Shown: positions 1-5,738, counted from the first letter of the stretch. The stretch: DNA of 17,416 nucleotides from an uncultured Erysipelotrichaceae bacterium (GCA_902795755.1 CADBMO010000019.1:1-17416), one strand, 5' to 3'. Translations and numbers: made by a program. Notes: a model not told the origin generated them from the sequence alone.

Positions 1-1
1 A

Positions 2-1567
2 ACTAATTATAATGCAAAAACTCAAACTTTTTCTACGACTATAAGTGATAGTTTATTAAATTACTATACTATATCAGATAAAGATGGTTTAAATGCGTCG
101 TTGAGCAATGGTAAATTAACAGTTAGTACCGCTGATTTAAAAGGAAAAAGTAAAACAATAACATTACAATATACTTATATTACTAAAAATGGTGTAGATG
201 GTAAAAGTCATAAATTAAGAAATGATGGGCCTATTAAGTATTTGGTAAGTGATAATAAAACTTCGAGTGGTAAAAAACCTCAAGCAATGGCTCGCGGTTC
301 TAAAACGTTGCCTGTATATATAACGTTTACTACTGCTGCTGCTCCTAAATATCAAATTAAACTTACTAAAAAGGATGATTCTAATCCAAAAAAAGCAATG
401 AGTGGAGTTAAATTTTACATATGTTCTACCAATAATATAAAAGCAGGACAAACTTGTAATAATTCAAACAAATTGACAACCATCACCACTGATGCTAATG
501 GTGTCGCAACATATAATGGAATTAGTACAATTGGTCAATATGTTGCACAGGAAGTAGAAGCACCAAAGGGATATGTAATAGATTCTCGAGCAGGAAAGTT
601 TAATGTTATTGATACTAATGTTGCTGGAACTAATTCATTTGCAACTTCAAACATTGAATTTGTAAATAAAAAAATGCATTTAAAAATGTTAAAGAGAACA
701 TTAGACACAAATGGTAAAGTTATTGATTTACCTAATGACACATGTCCAAAAACAACTTGTCCTGATGGATCTAAAAACGGCCCTATATTTACTATCAAAA
801 GTGGTGGAAAACAATTATGTGTTACTAAACTATCAGATGGTTTATATAGATTTAAGTCACTAAGTGATTCATGTACTGATGCAGAAAAGTATATTGAAAC
901 ATGTAAAGGTGCGTTTGATATTGAGTTGATTCCAGCAGGAACATATGAGGTAACAGAAGAAGCCGCTCCATGCGACATGACATTACCTAGTAATAATAAA
1001 CAAACTGTTGTTGTAAAACCTAATACACCAGTTACAACTGTAACAATGCTTAATGGCGTAACTGGAGTAGTATTCACTAAAGTAACTGAAAATGGCACTA
1101 AGTTAGATGGTGGTAAGTTTGCATTACAAAGAAAAAATAATGGTATATACGAAGATATGTTATTAGTACATACTGCTGGTGCAATATATGAATATAATAA
1201 AAATGCAACTACAGAAACTGCAAATGCAACTTATTTATTAGATACAACAGAGGGTATAATAAACGTAAAAGGACTACCTAAAGGTGAATATCGTATGGTT
1301 GAAAAACAAGCGCCAAAAGGATATGATCCTATTAAAGAAAAAGATTCTACCGCAACCGTTACCATAAGTGACGCAGCGAAAGCTACTGATTATTATCAAA
1401 TAAAATTAGTAAACCAAAAAACACAAGTAGAAGGAAATTCTGACGAAGCTGAATTTGTGGTTACTATAAAAACAGGTAGAAACGTAATTAATTATCCTAT
1501 TGTTATAGGTATAGTTGTAGTAGTATTAGTTGCTGCAATAATTATTAGAAAGAAAATAAAGAAATAG
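2..1567 (+). CDS. SpaA/Cna-B type surface or pilin protein, 5'-truncated by window edge
   Basis: The reading frame is open from base 2, so the gene starts upstream; the TTG at 101 is internal. 521 residues are visible. After an N-terminal region of unknown fold come three Cna-B (SpaA-like) beta domains, at about 347-675, 676-1062 and 1063-1428. Each has a Lys near its first strand, an E-box Glu (YVAQEVEAPKGY at 539; YEVTEEAAPCDM from 944; YRMVEKQAPKGY at 1289) and an Asn near its last strand (FVNKK, MLNG, LVNQK), the triad that forms intramolecular isopeptide bonds in this family. Domain 2 has six Cys and domain 1 has two. The C-terminus is KTG, a hydrophobic helix and RKKIKK, which looks like a cell-wall sorting signal but lacks LPXTG. 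Inferred role: surface adhesin or pilin subunit, displayed outside the cell. No sortase gene is visible here. The family is clear; the exact role is not. Confidence 0.85.
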   Translation, partial: TNYNAKTQTFSTTISDSLLNYYTISDKDGLNASLSNGKLTVSTADLKGKSKTITLQYTYITKNGVDGKSHKLRNDGPIKYLVSDNKTSSGKKPQAMARGSKTLPVYITFTTAAAPKYQIKLTKKDDSNPKKAMSGVKFYICSTNNIKAGQTCNNSNKLTTITTDANGVATYNGISTIGQYVAQEVEAPKGYVIDSRAGKFNVIDTNVAGTNSFATSNIEFVNKKMHLKMLKRTLDTNGKVIDLPNDTCPKTTCPDGSKNGPIFTIKSGGKQLCVTKLSDGLYRFKSLSDSCTDAEKYIETCKGAFDIELIPAGTYEVTEEAAPCDMTLPSNNKQTVVVKPNTPVTTVTMLNGVTGVVFTKVTENGTKLDGGKFALQRKNNGIYEDMLLVHTAGAIYEYNKNATTETANATYLLDTTEGIINVKGLPKGEYRMVEKQAPKGYDPIKEKDSTATVTISDAAKATDYYQIKLVNQKTQVEGNSDEAEFVVTIKTGRNVINYPIVIGIVVVVLVAAIIIRKKIKK

Positions 1568-1589
1568 CTCATAAATGAGCTGTTTTTTT
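1566..1589 (+). terminator. Rho-independent terminator of the surface protein gene
   Basis: Stem AGCTCA (1566-1571), loop TAAA, stem TGAGCT (1576-1581), then G and a run of seven T. It begins inside the stop codon. Confidence 0.85.
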
Positions 1590-1597
1590 AATACCAT
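1569..1597 (+). promoter_or_regulatory. Candidate sigma-E type sporulation promoter for yabP-yabQ
   Basis: TCATAAA (1569-1575), 14 nt, AATACCAT (1590-1597) resembles the B. subtilis sigma-E pattern (TCATATT then CATACAAT). No sigma-A -35 box is seen here. In B. subtilis yabP and yabQ are transcribed by sigma-E. The site lies inside the preceding terminator and the leader would be about 10 nt. The match is imperfect, so this is tentative. Confidence 0.35.
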
Positions 1598-1613
1598 TTA
1601 TTAGGAGGTAATT

Positions 1614-1889
1614 ATGAAAGAGCCAGACATAGAAAACCATTCTCTTTTAATAAGTGAGAGGGAAAACACTAATATTAGTGGAATAAAAAAAGTACTAAGT
1701 TTTGATGATGAGGAATTTTTATTGGATACGGTTTTAGGACCGGTAGAAATTAAGGGATATGGTTTAGAAATAGTAAAGCTAGATACTTATCAAGGTACTA
1801 TAAGCATAAAGGGAATCATAAATACTGTAGAGTATCTTGAGGATAATAAAAGAAATAGCTCCGGGATTCTTTCAAAACTTTTTAAATGA
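1614..1889 (+). CDS. yabP: Sporulation protein YabP
   Basis: A 91-residue protein with the YabP pattern: a short variable N-terminus, SGIKKVLSFDDEEFLLDTVLG (about residues 22-42), a GYGLEIVKLD segment, GTISIKG (about 62-68) and a C-terminal ILSKLFK. YabP is a small protein made in the mother cell during sporulation in Bacillus; its biochemical activity is not established. The start is ATG with a strong AGGAGG at 1603-1608. The stop overlaps the yabQ start (ATGA), so the two are translationally coupled. YabP followed by YabQ and DivIC is the B. subtilis order, which supports the call. The usual upstream neighbour (the S4-like yabO) is absent, a surface-protein gene standing in its place. Inference: the organism or a recent ancestor forms spores. 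Confidence 0.88.
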   Translation: MKEPDIENHSLLISERENTNISGIKKVLSFDDEEFLLDTVLGPVEIKGYGLEIVKLDTYQGTISIKGIINTVEYLEDNKRNSSGILSKLFK

Positions 1890-2152
1890 TATTAGGTGAG
1901 CAAATTAGATGCTTTAGTTTTTCATTTATATATGGCATGCTTATTTATTCATCATTAGTACTTTTAAAAATAATAAAGATTAAAAAAAAGTATAAAATTA
2001 TAATTAATTATTTGTTATTTATTTCTCATTCCTTTTTGTTTTTTTACCTATTGTATAAAATTAATAGTGGTATTTTATCATTATATTTATTAATTGCATT
2101 ATCATTAGGTTTTTTTCTTTGTCATTTGCTTTACAATCCGACAAAAAAATAA
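1886..2152 (+). CDS. yabQ: Short YabQ-like spore cortex membrane protein
   Basis: An 88-residue, very hydrophobic protein with three likely membrane helices (about residues 8-27, 38-57 and 61-82) and Lys-rich loops (KIIKIKKKYK). Identification rests on position (directly after yabP, before divIC), ATGA coupling to yabP and an N-terminal layout like YabQ, where the first residues lead straight into a helix. B. subtilis YabQ is needed for spore cortex formation and sits in forespore membranes. Known YabQ proteins are usually much longer, with a charged C-terminal part; this one stops after the third helix with NPTKK. No separate ribosome binding site of note precedes it. It could be another small membrane protein in the same slot, but YabQ is the best reading. 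Confidence 0.7.
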   Translation: MILGEQIRCFSFSFIYGMLIYSSLVLLKIIKIKKKYKIIINYLLFISHSFLFFYLLYKINSGILSLYLLIALSLGFFLCHLLYNPTKK

Positions 2153-2158
2153 TTGAAA

Positions 2159-2187
2159 TTGATATATCATAATTATATAATTATGAT
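2159..2187 (+). promoter_or_regulatory. Sigma-A type promoter of divIC
   Basis: -35 TTGATA (2159-2164), 17-nt spacer, -10 TATGAT (2182-2187). Expected start near 2194, giving a leader of about 10 nt before the ATG at 2204. It would let divIC be expressed in growing cells independently of sporulation genes yabP and yabQ. Confidence 0.6.
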
Positions 2188-2188
2188 A
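2165..2188 (+). repeat. Perfect 24-bp palindrome over the divIC promoter
   Basis: TATCATAATTAT (2165-2176) is followed at once by its exact reverse complement ATAATTATGATA (2177-2188). It covers the whole promoter spacer and the -10 box, the position of a repressor operator. It may also be an AT-rich chance palindrome. Confidence 0.8.
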
Positions 2189-2203
2189 GAAGGAGTGGTG
2201 GCT

Positions 2204-2494
2204 ATGAGAAGAAAGCTTACGGCAAAACAAAGAACAAAACTTTTCTTTAAGTCTATAGTTTGCATAACAATAATAAGTGTTTGTGCTATCTTATCCATCA
2301 CTAATATAATAGGTATTGAAGAAAAAACAAAGGAAAAAAAGGAACTTACTCAAAAATTAGAAGATTTAAAAGATGAAGAAAAAATTCTTCATGATGATGT
2401 AGAAAAATTGAAAGATCCTGAATATGCTGCAAGATATGCAAGGGAGAAATATTTCTATTCTAAAAATGGTGAAAAAATATTAAAGATAAATTGA
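2204..2494 (+). CDS. divIC: Cell division protein DivIC (FtsB-like septum initiator)
   Basis: DivIC partners FtsL and DivIB/FtsQ in the divisome, anchored in the membrane with its coiled coil outside. From the ATG at 2204 the protein has 96 residues: a basic cytoplasmic N-terminus (MRRKLTAKQRTK), one membrane helix (about 15-36), a charged coiled coil (about 38-70) and the family signature LKDPEYAARYAREKYFYSK (about 69-87) followed by NGEKILKI. The frame is open back to a TTG at 2153, but the ATG at 2204 is preferred: it has AAGGAG at 2190-2195 with good spacing, and the protein then has the normal short N-terminus. Upstream are a promoter and palindrome; downstream a terminator. Position after yabP-yabQ matches B. 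subtilis. Confidence 0.9.
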   Translation: MRRKLTAKQRTKLFFKSIVCITIISVCAILSITNIIGIEEKTKEKKELTQKLEDLKDEEKILHDDVEKLKDPEYAARYAREKYFYSKNGEKILKIN

Positions 2495-2516
2495 CAAGGT
2501 ATTACCTTGTTTTTTT
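2494..2516 (+). terminator. Rho-independent terminator of divIC
   Basis: Stem ACAAGGT (2494-2500), loop ATT, stem ACCTTGT (2504-2510), then six T. It starts in the stop codon. Confidence 0.85.
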
Positions 2517-2534
2517 AATATATTATGTTAAAAT
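2507..2534 (+). promoter_or_regulatory. Promoter of mrnC-rlmB-sigH, overlapping the divIC terminator
   Basis: -35 TTGTTT (2507-2512, made from the terminator's right arm and T-run), 16 nt, extended -10 TGT-TAAAAT (2526-2534). Expected start near 2541, which lies after the ATG at 2535 and 12 nt before the ATG at 2553. Confidence 0.5.
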
Positions 2535-2552
2535 ATGGTTGGAAGTGAAGAA

Positions 2553-2927
2553 ATGGACATTAATAGTATTAATATAGCAAACCTTGCATATATAGGTGAT
2601 GCTGTTTATGAATTAGAAATTAGAAATTTTTTAATAAAGAAAAATAAAAAAGTAAACGAATTAAAGGAGCTTTCAACATCATATGTAAGTGGTAATGCCC
2701 AATCGTTAATACTTGATTATTTAATAGATAATAAATATTTAAGTGAAAATGAAATAGACTTAGTAAAAAGAGCAAGAAATTATAAATCTAAGTCTAAGCC
2801 AAAGCATACGTTAATAAAAGACTATAAAAAGGCAACAGCATTAGAATGTTTATTTGGATATTTATATATATATAATGATAAAGATAGGATAGAAAAACTT
2901 ATAAAAATAATTACTGAATTGAGGTGA
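2553..2927 (+). CDS. mrnC: Mini-ribonuclease III (23S rRNA maturation)
   Basis: Mini-III is an RNase III-like dimeric nuclease that lacks a double-strand RNA binding domain and trims 23S rRNA precursor ends. The 124-residue product shows the catalytic domain only: AYIGDAVYELEIR (residues 12-24, with acidic D16 and E20), then KARNYKSKSKPKH-like basic region and YKKATALECLFGYLY near residues 91-105, which carries the second acidic cluster. The ATG at 2553 is preferred over the in-frame ATG at 2535 because GGAAGTGA sits at 2541-2548, the predicted transcript starts near 2541, and MDINSINIANLAYIGD matches the family N-terminus. rlmB follows with its Shine-Dalgarno overlapping the stop. mrnC-rlmB adjacency is standard in Bacilli; cysS, usual upstream neighbour, is absent. 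Confidence 0.92.
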   Translation: MDINSINIANLAYIGDAVYELEIRNFLIKKNKKVNELKELSTSYVSGNAQSLILDYLIDNKYLSENEIDLVKRARNYKSKSKPKHTLIKDYKKATALECLFGYLYIYNDKDRIEKLIKIITELR

Positions 2928-2931
2928 TATT

Positions 2932-3639
2932 ATGTTAGTTTATGGTAAAAACGTTGCAAAAGAACTCTTAAAATCTAAAAATAAAGTTAAAAAGGTATAT
3001 ATACAAAATGGTTTTAAAGATGAAGACATTTTAAATATGTTATCAACGCATAAAGTAAATGTTGTAGATAAAAAAACGTTAGATAAATTATCAAACGGTA
3101 CTCATCAAGGAATAGCGCTTGAAATTAATGATTATAATTATTATAAAGAAAGTGATTTGTTTGAAGAATTAACTGATCATTCATTTATTGTAATATTAGA
3201 TCACCTAGAAGATCCTCATAACTTTGGTGCAATTATAAGGACATGTGAATCTGCAGGAGTTGATTTTATTGTTATTCCAAAAGATAGAAGTGTAAAAGTA
3301 AATTCAACGGTTATGAAGGTAAGTGCAGGTACTTTAGATTTAGTAAAAATAGTAGAAGTTGTAAACATTAATAACTTTATCAACAAATTAAAAAAAGCAA
3401 ACACCTGGATAGTTGGTACAAGACTAGAAGATAGCACAAGTTATACAGATGTTGATTATACTTCAAGTGTTGCTTTAGTAATAGGTAACGAAGGAAAGGG
3501 AATTAGCCCATTAGTAGAGAAAAACTGTGATTATTTAGTTAAGATACCTATGATTGGTAAGACAAATAGTTTAAATGCATCTGTAGCAGCTGGAATACTT
3601 ATATATGAGGTAGTAAGGCAAAGGAGTAATAATGGGTAG
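2932..3639 (+). CDS. rlmB: 23S rRNA (guanosine-2'-O-)methyltransferase RlmB, SpoU family
   Basis: A SpoU/TrmH-type 2'-O-ribose methyltransferase that uses S-adenosylmethionine through a C-terminal knotted domain. The 235 residues hold an N-terminal substrate-binding domain (1-76, with YGKNVAKELL and HQGIALE) and a linker, then motif 1 (NFGAIIRTCESAGVD, 97-111, with the conserved N and R), motif 2 (LVIGNEGKGIS, 182-192) and motif 3 (IPMIGKTNSLNASVAAGI, 205-222). The start ATG at 2932 has GAGGTGAT at 2921-2928, which overlaps the mrnC stop. The 3' end overlaps sigH by 8 nt. In B. subtilis this gene (yacO) is followed by yacP before sigH; yacP is missing here. The exact modified nucleotide cannot be told from sequence. 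Confidence 0.93.
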   Translation: MLVYGKNVAKELLKSKNKVKKVYIQNGFKDEDILNMLSTHKVNVVDKKTLDKLSNGTHQGIALEINDYNYYKESDLFEELTDHSFIVILDHLEDPHNFGAIIRTCESAGVDFIVIPKDRSVKVNSTVMKVSAGTLDLVKIVEVVNINNFINKLKKANTWIVGTRLEDSTSYTDVDYTSSVALVIGNEGKGISPLVEKNCDYLVKIPMIGKTNSLNASVAAGILIYEVVRQRSNNG

Positions 3640-4252
3640 AATACGTAAAGAATATGAAACTGATAACGAACTATTATACTTAATATCAGAAAACACTGAA
3701 GAAGCAGATGCTGCTATTTTTAAAAAATATGATCAGGTTATAAATTACTATGCTAAGAAGTATTTAAATTTGGTAATTGGAAAGGGAATAGATCAAAGTG
3801 ATTTGTATCAAGAAGGATTAATTGGTCTTAGTGAGGCAATTAATGCATATAAAGAAAATAAGGATATAAAATTTTCGACTTTTGCTTTTACATGTATTAA
3901 AAGAAAAATAATAACTGCAGTAAAGTTAGCTAATAGAAAAAAACATAGTATATTAAATGAGTCATATTCGTTAGATTTTAAATATGACGAAGATTCGCAA
4001 AGTACTGAAAACTACATAATGGTTAATACCGGGATCGAAGATTTATTAGTTAGTAATGAAAAAGAAATTTCTTTTAAAAATAGAATAAGTAAAGAACTAT
4101 CTCCTTTTGAAAAAAAAGTATATGATTTAAAGCTTGATAGTTTTACAAATGATGAAATTGCAAAGATGCTTTCAAAATCATCTAAATCCATTGAAAGTGC
4201 ACTTGGACGTATAAGGATTAAATTAAGAAAGGTAATACAAGAAATAGATTGA
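3632..4252 (+). CDS. sigH: RNA polymerase sigma factor SigH
   Basis: Sigma-H directs early sporulation and stationary-phase genes in Bacillus. The 206-residue protein is a sigma-70 family member: region 2 with DLYQEGLIGLSEAI (57-70), then FSTFAFTCIKRKIITAVK (about 84-101) and NRKKH, a feature shared with SigH, a variable linker and region 4 helix-turn-helix (LSPFEKKVYDLKL to LGRIRIKLRKVI, about 157-203). The ATG at 3632 has AAGGAG at 3621-3626 and overlaps the end of rlmB by 8 nt. Location between rlmB and secE-nusG is the classical sigH slot, and yabP/yabQ in the same window supports a sporulation role. Its stop codon forms part of the next promoter's -35 box. No anti-sigma gene is adjacent. 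Confidence 0.9.
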   Translation: MGRIRKEYETDNELLYLISENTEEADAAIFKKYDQVINYYAKKYLNLVIGKGIDQSDLYQEGLIGLSEAINAYKENKDIKFSTFAFTCIKRKIITAVKLANRKKHSILNESYSLDFKYDEDSQSTENYIMVNTGIEDLLVSNEKEISFKNRISKELSPFEKKVYDLKLDSFTNDEIAKMLSKSSKSIESALGRIRIKLRKVIQEID

Positions 4253-4277
4253 CTATGATAAAAAAATGTGCTAATAT
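4249..4277 (+). promoter_or_regulatory. Promoter of secE-nusG overlapping the sigH stop codon
   Basis: -35 TTGACT (4249-4254) contains the sigH TGA; 17-nt spacer; extended -10 TGC-TAATAT (4269-4277). Expected start near 4284. This is one of the best sigma-A type matches in the window. Confidence 0.72.
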
Positions 4278-4292
4278 TTAGGTAGTTAGCAC
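4268..4292 (+). repeat. Inverted repeat GTGCTAA-N11-TTAGCAC over the secE promoter
   Basis: Seven-base arms at 4268-4274 and 4286-4292 flank an 11-nt gap and cover the -10 box and predicted start point. The arms equal HrcA half-site cores, but the order is the reverse of the CIRCE element (TTAGCACTC-N9-GAGTGCTAA). Not followed directly by a T-run, so not a good terminator. Confidence 0.6.
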
Positions 4293-4333
4293 GTATAGGT
4301 GTTTTTATTTTGGATTAATAAGGAGAAATTAAT

Positions 4334-4552
4334 ATGACAAACAAGAAGAAAATAAAAGGATCTTCTAATTTTATATCATCATTTTTTAATGGTGTTATAT
4401 CTGAAACTAAGAAGATATCTTGGACATCTAAAAACAACTTAATCAAGTTTTCGGTTGCAACTTTAGTATTTATGGTATTTATATGCTTATTCTTTGTTGC
4501 AACAGATGCAATAATAATATTAGTAGAAAAAGTAAAGGGGTTAATAGGATAA
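4334..4552 (+). CDS. secE: Preprotein translocase subunit SecE
   Basis: SecE clamps the SecY channel in the cytoplasmic membrane. The 72-residue protein is the short Gram-positive form with one membrane helix (about residues 38-62). Before the helix is the conserved amphipathic segment ISETKKISWTSKNNLIKFS, in which the Trp and following polar residues are the family signature. Start ATG is preceded by AAGGAGA at 4320-4326. nusG begins 2 nt after the stop, so both form one transcription unit from the 4249 promoter. In most Bacilli rpmG (ribosomal L33) sits just before secE; the 81 nt between sigH and secE are too short to hold it. Confidence 0.93.
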   Translation: MTNKKKIKGSSNFISSFFNGVISETKKISWTSKNNLIKFSVATLVFMVFICLFFVATDAIIILVEKVKGLIG

Positions 4553-4553
4553 T

Positions 4554-5096
4554 ATGGAAGAGCAAAAACAATGGTACGTTGTAAATACGTATTCTGGACA
4601 TGAAGATAAAGTAAAAGAAAAACTTGATATGAGAATTAATTCTATGGATATGCAAGAAAACATATTCAAGGTAATTGTTCCTCAAAGAAAAGAAGTTGAA
4701 ATAAAAGATGGTAAGAAAAAGGAAAAGATAAAAAAATTATTCCCTGGTTATGTACTAGTTGAGATGATAATGTCAGATGAATCTTGGTATATCGTTCGTA
4801 ATACACCAGGAGTAACTGGTTTTTTAGGATCATCTGGTAAAGGTGCAAAACCTATTCCTTTATATCCTGATGAAGTAGAAAGAATATTTAAAGAAATTGG
4901 ATATACTGGTGAAACTGTTGTTGTTGATTATGAACCAGGTGACATGGTTAAAATTACTGATGGTCCATTTAAAATGCTTGCTGGTAAAGTTATAGATGTT
5001 GATAAAGATGCAGGAACTGCAAATGTATCAATTGACTTATTTGGACAAGAAACAACGGTAGAATTAGAATTAACTCAATTCACAAAGGAAAACTAA
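4554..5096 (+). CDS. nusG: Transcription elongation/antitermination factor NusG
   Basis: NusG binds the RNA polymerase clamp (RpoC coiled coil) and affects pausing, termination and coupling to the ribosome. The 180 residues contain the NGN domain (about 5-110: WYVVNTYSGHEDKVKEKL, then LFPGYVLVEM and IVRNTPGVTGFLG) and a KOW domain (about 125-178: PGDMVKITDGPFKMLAGKV, then FGQETTVELELTQ). The length is normal. The ATG at 4554 lies one base past the secE TAA, indicating translational coupling; only a weak AGG precedes it. Placement immediately upstream of rplK-rplA is the near-universal order. No terminator hairpin follows, so read-through into rplK is likely in addition to rplK's own promoter. 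Confidence 0.96.
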   Translation: MEEQKQWYVVNTYSGHEDKVKEKLDMRINSMDMQENIFKVIVPQRKEVEIKDGKKKEKIKKLFPGYVLVEMIMSDESWYIVRNTPGVTGFLGSSGKGAKPIPLYPDEVERIFKEIGYTGETVVVDYEPGDMVKITDGPFKMLAGKVIDVDKDAGTANVSIDLFGQETTVELELTQFTKEN

Positions 5097-5104
5097 AAAA
5101 AGTC

Positions 5105-5134
5105 TTGCTTTTATCATATATGCTGTGATAAAAT
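5105..5134 (+). promoter_or_regulatory. Candidate promoter of rplK-rplA
   Basis: -35 TTGCTT (5105-5110), 18 nt, extended -10 TGA-TAAAAT (5126-5134). Expected start near 5141. It overlaps an 8-bp hairpin (TTTTATCA 5109-5116 with TGATAAAA 5126-5133), which could instead be a weak terminator or processing site for nusG. Confidence 0.5.
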
Positions 5135-5171
5135 GGTCTCGCAGCTATATTTTATATAGATGAAAGAAATA

Positions 5172-5212
5172 AGTGGAAGGCGCGGATTTAAAACAAAAGC
5201 TATTTGACCACT
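5172..5212 (+). promoter_or_regulatory. L1-type mRNA binding site in the rplK leader
   Basis: AGTGGAAGG (5172-5180) pairs through AGTGG with CCACT (5208-5212), in the context TTTGACCACT. GTGGRAGG plus a distal ACCAC arm imitates the L1 binding site of 23S rRNA and is the known autoregulatory element of L11-L1 operons. L1 binding here would repress rplK translation. The frame of the L11 gene is open through it, but the real start is downstream. Identified by pattern only. Confidence 0.55.
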
Positions 5213-5239
5213 CGCGAAAACGAAAAGGAGGTGTTTTTC

Positions 5240-5665
5240 GTGGCAAAAGAAGTTGTAAAAATGATTAAACTACAATTGCCAGCAGGTAAAGCAACACCAG
5301 CTCCTCCAGTAGGAACAGTGTTAGGACCAGCAGGCGTTAACTCTGGTGAGTTTTGTACTAAGTACAATGATGCAACTAGAGATAAGATGGGAGATATAAT
5401 TCCAGTTGAAATATCTATTTATGATGATAGAAGTTTTGATTTGAAATTTATGACTCCACCTACTGCATTCTTACTTAAAAAGTATGCAAAAGTAAAAAAA
5501 GGATCAAGTACTGGATCAAAAGAAAGTGCTGGATCTATTACTAAGGCTCAGTTAAAAGAAATAGCTGAGATAAAATTACCTGATTTAAACGCATATACCG
5601 TAGATGAAGCTATGAAAGTAGTTGAAGGTACTGCTAAGAATATGGGTATAACAATTACTGAATAA
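5240..5665 (+). CDS. rplK: 50S ribosomal protein L11
   Basis: L11 shapes the GTPase-associated centre of the 50S subunit with 23S rRNA helices 43/44. The GTG at 5240 is the start: AAGGAGG lies at 5225-5231, the protein begins MAKEVVKMIKLQLPAGKA, and length (141 residues) equals the bacterial standard. An upstream ATG-like in-frame start at 5204 lies within the L1 site and is rejected. The N-terminal domain (1-70) has PAPPVG (20-25) and DRSF; the C-terminal RNA-binding domain ends GTAKNMGITITE. Unusual: the near-invariant GPALGQ-GVNIM loop reads GTVLGPAGVNSG, so residue 26, a Pro touched by thiopeptide antibiotics, is Thr. rplA follows after 73 nt. Confidence 0.95.
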   Translation: MAKEVVKMIKLQLPAGKATPAPPVGTVLGPAGVNSGEFCTKYNDATRDKMGDIIPVEISIYDDRSFDLKFMTPPTAFLLKKYAKVKKGSSTGSKESAGSITKAQLKEIAEIKLPDLNAYTVDEAMKVVEGTAKNMGITITE

Positions 5666-5696
5666 TAAAAATTAAAAAAACATATAGATTTATCTA

Positions 5697-5725
5697 TGTG
5701 GGAGGAAAATCCGCTATATACCACA
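5697..5725 (+). promoter_or_regulatory. L1 binding site (autoregulatory) before rplA
   Basis: TGTGGGAGG (5697-5705), AAAATCC, CGCTATATACCACA; TGTGG pairs with CCACA (5721-5725). It matches the GTGGGAGG...CCAC form of 23S-mimicking L1 sites and ends at the rplA Shine-Dalgarno (AAGGAGG 5725-5731), so L1 binding would block ribosomes. It is a closer match than the site at 5172. Confidence 0.65.
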
Positions 5726-5738
5726 AGGAGGTAAAAAA

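Noticed and set aside
535..1098. 187-residue open frame on the minus strand inside the surface protein gene
   Set aside because: It is antisense to a well-supported gene with clear Cna-B domains, has no ribosome binding site of note and resembles no family.
2141..2203. In-frame TTG start of divIC at 2153
   Set aside because: It would place the promoter, palindrome and ribosome binding site inside the coding region and add 17 residues that DivIC proteins do not have.
4268..4292. CIRCE element or sigH terminator
   Set aside because: Half-sites are in the opposite order from CIRCE with an 11-nt gap, and the T-run comes nine bases after the stem, too far for a good terminator.
4253..4333. Missed rpmG (L33) gene between sigH and secE
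   Set aside because: Only 81 nt are available and no Cys-containing L33-like frame is present; L33 needs about 150 nt.
5109..5133. Terminator after nusG
   Set aside because: The 8-bp hairpin TTTTATCA/TGATAAAA is AT-only apart from one pair and is not followed by a T-run; it better overlaps a promoter.
5204..5239. Upstream in-frame start extending L11 by 12 residues
   Set aside because: It begins within the L1 binding site, lacks a Shine-Dalgarno, and GTG 5240 with AAGGAGG gives the standard 141-residue L11.
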